A DNA stretch of 64,000 nucleotides, from contig JAFEKX020000001.1 in assembly GCA_016893485.2 (NCBI GenBank), forward strand, positions 1,550,001-1,614,000, written 5' to 3'. Each line of letters starts with the position of its first letter. The stretch's first letter is position 1. A program made the position numbers and the translations under genes. Under the pieces are notes generated by a model. That model ran no database searches and was not told where the DNA came from. It worked only from the letters and a program-made list of their open reading frames with translations. The stretch comes from Streptomyces sp. P3 (GTDB lineage: Bacteria; Actinomycetota; Actinomycetes; Streptomycetales; Streptomycetaceae). Shown one piece after another: positions 60,300 to 64,000 of this stretch.

Positions 60300-62101
60300 T
60301 CAGCTTGTCGGTTCCAGTTGGGCGTCCCGGCGTACGAGGGCCGCGTACCGCCCGTCCTGATCGAGCAGTTCCTCGTGCGTGCCCCGCTCCGCGACGTGCC
60401 CGGAGTCGAGGACCACGATCTGGTCGGCGCTGCGGATGGTGGACAGCCGGTGCGCGATGGTGAGGGTGGTGCGGTTGGCCGACAGGGCGTCGATGGCGTC
60501 CTGGACGGCGGCCTCGGTGCGGTTGTCCAGCGCGCTGGTCGCCTCGTCCAGGATGAGGACCGGCGGGTCGCGCAGGATGGTACGGGCGATGGCCAGGCGC
60601 TGCTTCTCGCCGCCGGAGAACCGGTGCCCGCGCTCGCCGACGATCGTGTCGTACCCGTCGGGCAGGCCCGCGATGTGCTCGTGGATCTGCGCCGCGCGCG
60701 CCGCCGTGTACAGCTCCTCGTCGGTGGCGTCCGGCTTGGCGAAGCGGAGGTTGTCGGCGACCGTCGCGTGGAAGAGGTACGTCTCCTGGGAGACGACGCC
60801 GACGGCACGCGCGAGCGTGTCGAAGTCCAGGTCGCGGACGTCGACCCCGTCGAGGGTGACCCGGCCGCCCGTCACGTCGTAGAGCCGGGGCACGAGATAG
60901 CCGAGGGTCGACTTTCCGGCGCCGGTCGGGCCGACGATCGCGAGGCTGTTGCCCGCGGGGACGGATATGTCGATGCCGTCGAGGATGGGGCCGCTCTTGT
61001 CGTCGTAGTGGAACTCGACGTCCTCGAAGCGGACTTCGCCCTTGATGGTGTCGAGGTGAACCGGGTTCTCGCGCTCGGTGATGTCGATCGGCAGGTCGAG
61101 GTACTCGAAGATGCGGGCGAAGAGCGCCAGTGAGGTCTGGATCTGGACGCCGGTCGACAGCAGGCTGACGGCGGGGCGGAACAGGCCCTGCTGGAGCGAG
61201 ACGAAGGCGACGATCGTGCCGATCGAGGCGCCCGGGCCACCCAGGTGGAGGGTCATGCCGGCCGTCCAGTAGATGACGGCCGGCATCGCGGCCATCACGA
61301 TCGAGATGACGGCCATGCGCCAGCGGCCGGCCATGTTCGACCGGACTTCCAGGTCGACCAGACCCTCGGACTCCTCGGCGAAGGAGCGGGTGAGCGAGTC
61401 CGACCGGCCCATCGTGCGGCCGAGCAGGATGCCGCTCACGGACAGCGACTCGGTGACCGTGGCGGCCATCTCCGCCATCTGGCGCTGGCGCTGGGTGGCG
61501 ATCTTCTTGCGTTCGTTGCCGACGCGGCGGCTTATCCACACGAAGACCGGGAGCAGCAGCAGCGAGACGACGGTCAGGCGCCAGTCCAGGGCGATCATCG
61601 CGATGATCGTGGCGACCACGCTGGTGAGGTTCGAGACCAGGGAGGTGGCCGTGGAGGTGACGGTGGCCTGCATGCCGCCGATGTCGTTGGCTATGCGGGA
61701 CTGGACCTCGCCGGTGCGGGTCCGGGTGAAGAAGGCGAGCGACATGCGCTGGAGGCGGCCGTAGACCGCTGTGCGCAGGTCGTGCATGACGCGCTGGCCG
61801 ACCGTCGTGGAGATCAGGGTCTGCAGCACGCCGAAGATGCTGGTCAGGACGGCGCTCAGGATCATGCCGAGCGCGAGCAGGCTCAGCAGGCCGGTGCGGC
61901 CCTGCGGGATGGCGGTGTCGAGCGTCGCCTTGAGGAGGAACGGGGTGGCCACGGTGACCAGGGACGCGGCGCCGACCAGGAGGCCGACGACTGCGAGCCG
62001 GGCGCGGTAGGGCTTGAAAAGCCTGAGGATGCGGCGCACCTGCCGAGGTTGGTCGGTCGAGGTGCCGGGGACGGTGTCCAGTTGATTTCGTCGCGGGGCA
62101 T
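60300..62101 (-). CDS. ABC-type exporter, fused permease and ATPase (frameshift near start)
   Basis: Half-transporter of about 600 residues: six membrane helices (LAVVGLLVGAASLVTVATPF; VVATIIAMIALDWRLTVVSL and others) then an ATPase domain with Walker A IVGPTGAGKSTLGYL, signature RFSGGEKQRLAIARTIL, Walker B VLILDEATSAL and H-loop IAHRLSTI. The N-terminal MPRDEINWTP (ATG 62101) is joined to QVRRILRLFKPYRARLAVVG by a shift near 62060. It is divergent from a MarR regulator, the common plan of a regulator-controlled multidrug or lipid exporter. The partner may be itself (homodimer). Confidence 0.9.
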
Positions 62102-62182
62102 GGTCTCCTACGGATGGTGAGGCGATCAGGACTGGTCAAGCGCTCAGAGCTGGTGGAGCAATGATGCTTGATGGAGCATAGC

Positions 62183-62207
62183 TCATTGTTACCTATACTC
62201 ACAATGA
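62183..62207. promoter_or_regulatory. Inverted repeat and -10 box between exporter and MarR genes
   Basis: TCATTGT (62183-62189) and ACAATGA (62201-62207) are perfect arms around 11 bases that contain TATACT (62194-62199), a good -10 element for the MarR gene. A MarR dimer binding here would cover the promoter; the exporter start is 80 bases away. Confidence 0.6.
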
Positions 62208-62231
62208 ACCAGGTCCTGATATTGTTCCCGT

Positions 62232-62876
62232 ATGACCACCCCCGATTCCGACGGCCTGCTCGCGGAGCAGTTGCTGCGGCTCACCCGCCGGGTGCACCGC
62301 ATCCAGAAGCATCATCTGGAGCAGCGCGACCTCGGCATCACCCCCGCCCAGTCCCGGCTGCTGCGCACCCTCGCGCACTTCGACTCCCCACCGCGCATGG
62401 CCGACCTCGCCGAGCGGCTCGAGGTGGTGCCGCGCGCCGTGACGACGCTGGTCGACGGCCTGGAGGCGAGCGGCAAGGTGCGGCGGGCGCCCGATCCGTC
62501 GAACCGTCGCGTGATCCGCATCGAGATCACGGACGACGGCCGCAAGGCGCTGCGCGAGCTGCGGGGTGCGCGGCGGAGCGCGGCGGACGAGATCCTGGCG
62601 CCGCTGACGGACGTGGAGCGGGCGGTGTTGCGGACGTTGCTGGACACGTTGGTGGATGGGGCGGCGGGAGAGGGTGTGGGGATGGGGAGCACGGGGGCGT
62701 GTGGGGCACGGAGAGCGTGGGGGCTTGGGGGTCACGGAGACCGCGGAGGGTTCGGGGGGCACGGAGAGCATGCGGGGCATGCGGGGCGGGAAGCGCGCGA
62801 GGGGAATGGGCTTGGGGGTCCTGCTGACGCGGGGGCCTGTCGGACGGCCGAGCCGTTGCTGCACGGGGCTGCTTGA
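62232..62876 (+). CDS. MarR-family transcriptional regulator with Gly-rich C-terminal tail
   Basis: The first 140 residues are a normal MarR protein: helix-turn-helix ITPAQSRLLRTLAHFDSPPR and MADLAERLEVVPRAVTTLVD, wing VRRAPDPSNRRVIRIEITDD, and dimer helix TDVERAVLRTLLDTLVDG. The open frame then continues for about 70 residues of Gly/Ala/Arg/His-rich sequence (GACGARRAWGLGGHGDRGGF), encoded by degenerate repeats of ggggcacggagag type. This may be a true low-complexity tail, or a length error in a G run near 62660 may have extended the frame. It is divergent from the ABC exporter. Confidence 0.75.
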   Translation: MTTPDSDGLLAEQLLRLTRRVHRIQKHHLEQRDLGITPAQSRLLRTLAHFDSPPRMADLAERLEVVPRAVTTLVDGLEASGKVRRAPDPSNRRVIRIEITDDGRKALRELRGARRSAADEILAPLTDVERAVLRTLLDTLVDGAAGEGVGMGSTGACGARRAWGLGGHGDRGGFGGHGEHAGHAGREAREGNGLGGPADAGACRTAEPLLHGAA

Positions 62877-63076
62877 CCGGCCGGCCGGCCCGCCGACCCA
62901 CCAACGCACTGTTCCGCAGACCTACTTGACCCGCCGGCCCGCCAACCCGGCCACCTGCTGAGCTCCTTCGTTCACCCCAGTCCGGTCACCCGATAGCCAC
63001 GTCGCCAGCAACCCCGCAGCCCGGCGGCCGACCCGCACCCCGCAGCAAGGCCCACCCAACCCCCACCCCTCATCCC
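62877..63076. other. Gene-free interval
   Basis: About 200 Pro/Cys-codon-rich bases between the MarR gene and the end of the HD-domain gene. No terminator, repeat or gene stood out. Confidence 0.4.
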
Positions 63077-63712
63077 TCACTCCCCCAGGCCGACCCCTTG
63101 ATCCGCTCGACGAAGTCCCCGCACAAACCCCGGCACGAAGTGTTCCAACACATCCGCCTTGATATTGCCGAACGTGGTCTCGGGGCGGTCCTTGATGCCC
63201 TCGGTGAAGGCGGCGAGGATGCCGTTCTTGAAGTCGGGGCGGGGGTGTGCCGCGACGACGGCCGCGCGCTGTTCGTCGGTGACGGCGTCGTAGCCGATGC
63301 CTACGACGTCCAGGCCCACACCCCGGTTGACGAGGGCGATCTCCGCCGACATGTGCAGGGGGATCTCCTGCGTCGTGTGCAGCGCGATGCTCGCCCAGAC
63401 CCGTTCGGCCGGCTCGCCGGTGATGCCGTGGGTGTGCAGGAAGCGGCGGGCCTCGTCGGCGCCGTCGATCTCGAAGCGCTGGTCGGTGCGGCGGTACTTC
63501 TCGGTGAGCCCGAGGTCGTGGAACATCGCGGCGACGTAGAGCAGCTCGGGGTCGTAGTCGAGCCCCTGGTCCCGGCCGCGCAGGGCTCCCCAGAGGAACA
63601 CCCGCCGGGAGTGGTCGAACAGCAACGGCGACGCCGCCTCCCGCACCAGCTCGGTCGCCTCGCGCGCCAGGGCGCTGTCGGGGATCTGCACACCTGCGAT
63701 CACTTCACTCAT
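63077..63712 (-). CDS. HD-domain metal-dependent hydrolase
   Basis: Intact 211-residue HD protein, similar in plan to cyanamide-hydratase-like and uncharacterised HD hydrolases. The first ligand His is in LLFDHSRRVFLWGALRG, the HD dyad in YVAAMFHDLGLTEKYR, and further ligands probably in VWASIALHTTQEIP. ATG 63712 starts MSEVIAGVQIPDSALAREAT; the longer open frame upstream is Arg-rich and unlikely to be coding. It is divergent from a GlxA-type regulator gene, which may control it. The substrate is unknown. Confidence 0.8.
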   Translation of the reverse strand: MSEVIAGVQIPDSALAREATELVREAASPLLFDHSRRVFLWGALRGRDQGLDYDPELLYVAAMFHDLGLTEKYRRTDQRFEIDGADEARRFLHTHGITGEPAERVWASIALHTTQEIPLHMSAEIALVNRGVGLDVVGIGYDAVTDEQRAAVVAAHPRPDFKNGILAAFTEGIKDRPETTFGNIKADVLEHFVPGFVRGLRRADQGVGLGE

Positions 63713-63942
63713 CGTTCTTCCCTCTCCTCGGTGCCGTGCGACCCGATGCCGTCCCCCGCGGCTCGACGTCGTCCGGCTCGCTGTCCTGTCCCTCCACTCT
63801 CGTCGTCGGCGTACGCTGGAGCCATGTCCTCCCAGCCAGGAAAACCACAGATTCGGACATGCCTGCATCTGCGGGTCCAGCCGCGGGTCCGGCCGCGGAG
63901 CCATTCGCAGATCCGTACGCGGCCCCACGCAAGCCTCTCGAC

Positions 63943-64000
63943 ATGACGACCCACCGCGTCGCCTTCATCGTCTTCGACGGCGTCACCATGCTCGACGTGA
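63943..64000 (+). CDS. GlxA-type (DJ-1/PfpI plus AraC) regulator, 5' end only
   Basis: Only the beginning is in the window: MTTHRVAFIVFDGVTMLDV, the first strand and turn of the DJ-1/PfpI-like domain found in GlxA-family AraC regulators. The C-terminal AraC helix-turn-helix lies beyond the edge. In-frame sequence extends upstream to ATG 63859 (DMPASAGPAAGP), and an ATG at 63824 could be joined by a frameshift, so the start is uncertain. Confidence 0.6.
   Translation, partial: MTTHRVAFIVFDGVTMLDV

Noticed and set aside
61245..62120. Plus-strand open frame of 291 codons opposite the ABC exporter
   Set aside because: Antisense of transmembrane helices; no motif and no ribosome-binding site.
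1..64000. CRISPR array, prophage, rRNA or tRNA genes
   Set aside because: No regularly spaced repeats, phage structural genes or tRNA cloverleaf with GTTCGA-type arm in context were seen; absence by eye is not proof.

Overview
The window is chromosomal DNA from a high-G+C actinomycete, almost certainly Streptomyces. The base composition and third-position G/C bias are extreme, start/stop overlaps (ATGA, GTGA, TTGA) are frequent, Tat and lipoprotein signals are common, and many families are typical of the genus (PaaX/AidB pair, Rv1733c-like membrane protein, GAF-PP2C-HATPase phosphatase, TerD-family protein, Cys-containing leader peptide). A warning applies to the whole annotation: most long genes change reading frame once or more while the protein homology continues uninterrupted. 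Nearly every shift equals loss of one base, usually in a run of G or C. I read these as sequence or assembly errors, so I list such genes as single CDSs spanning their pieces and give the approximate shift points. Genuine decay (internal deletions, IS scars) is listed separately as pseudogenes.

Layout. 0-5.4 kb: a sugar ABC import operon (binding protein cut by the window edge, two permeases) coupled to a mannose-6-phosphate-isomerase-like protein and a ROK kinase. 5.4-11.5 kb: a hydroxyisobutyrate-dehydrogenase-like gene, a broken aldo/keto reductase, a divergent MFS/LysR pair with a palindromic operator, then a scar made of IS5-type and IS701-type transposase remnants and a truncated F420-NADP reductase, and the PaaX regulator. 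11.6-27.7 kb: AidB-like dehydrogenase, HEAT-repeat protein, BNR protein, uracil-DNA glycosylase, GlcNAc kinase, sirohydrochlorin-chelatase-like protein, lactonase, FUSC protein, AsnC regulator, HAD phosphatase, TerD protein, methyltransferase. Two promoters resembling the Streptomyces recA type (RecA-independent DNA-damage class) precede the HEAT gene and the BNR-glycosylase block. 27.8-32.3 kb: PP2C phosphatase, DHA2 drug exporter, amidohydrolase.

32.3-46.1 kb is the most interesting block: a carbohydrate-utilisation locus with two GH76 (alpha-1,6-mannanase-type) enzymes, a secreted GH27 alpha-galactosidase with a ricin-type CBM13, a GH125 exo-alpha-1,6-mannosidase, a clan GH-D (GH36/27-like) protein, a secreted beta-helix hydrolase, a sugar ABC importer and a LacI repressor. 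Five near-identical operators (core AACGTT, consensus GGNAACGTTTCC) lie before these transcription units and almost certainly define one regulon. The enzyme set fits fungal or yeast galactomannan (alpha-1,6-mannan with alpha-galactosyl branches). 46.2-53.8 kb: a decayed acyl-CoA carboxylase gene, OsmC protein, a secreted two-domain peptidoglycan hydrolase, a secreted GH78 rhamnosidase behind palindromic operators, and a YjbQ protein.

53.9-59.2 kb: a sulfonate-sulfur operon (SsuC, SsuB, SsuA, SsuD-like monooxygenase, FAD monooxygenase) preceded by a 27-residue leader peptide with two Cys codons, a probable attenuator. 59.4-64 kb: MltG, an ABC exporter divergent from a MarR regulator, an HD hydrolase and the start of a GlxA-type regulator. 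I saw no tRNA, rRNA, CRISPR array, prophage or intact insertion sequence.
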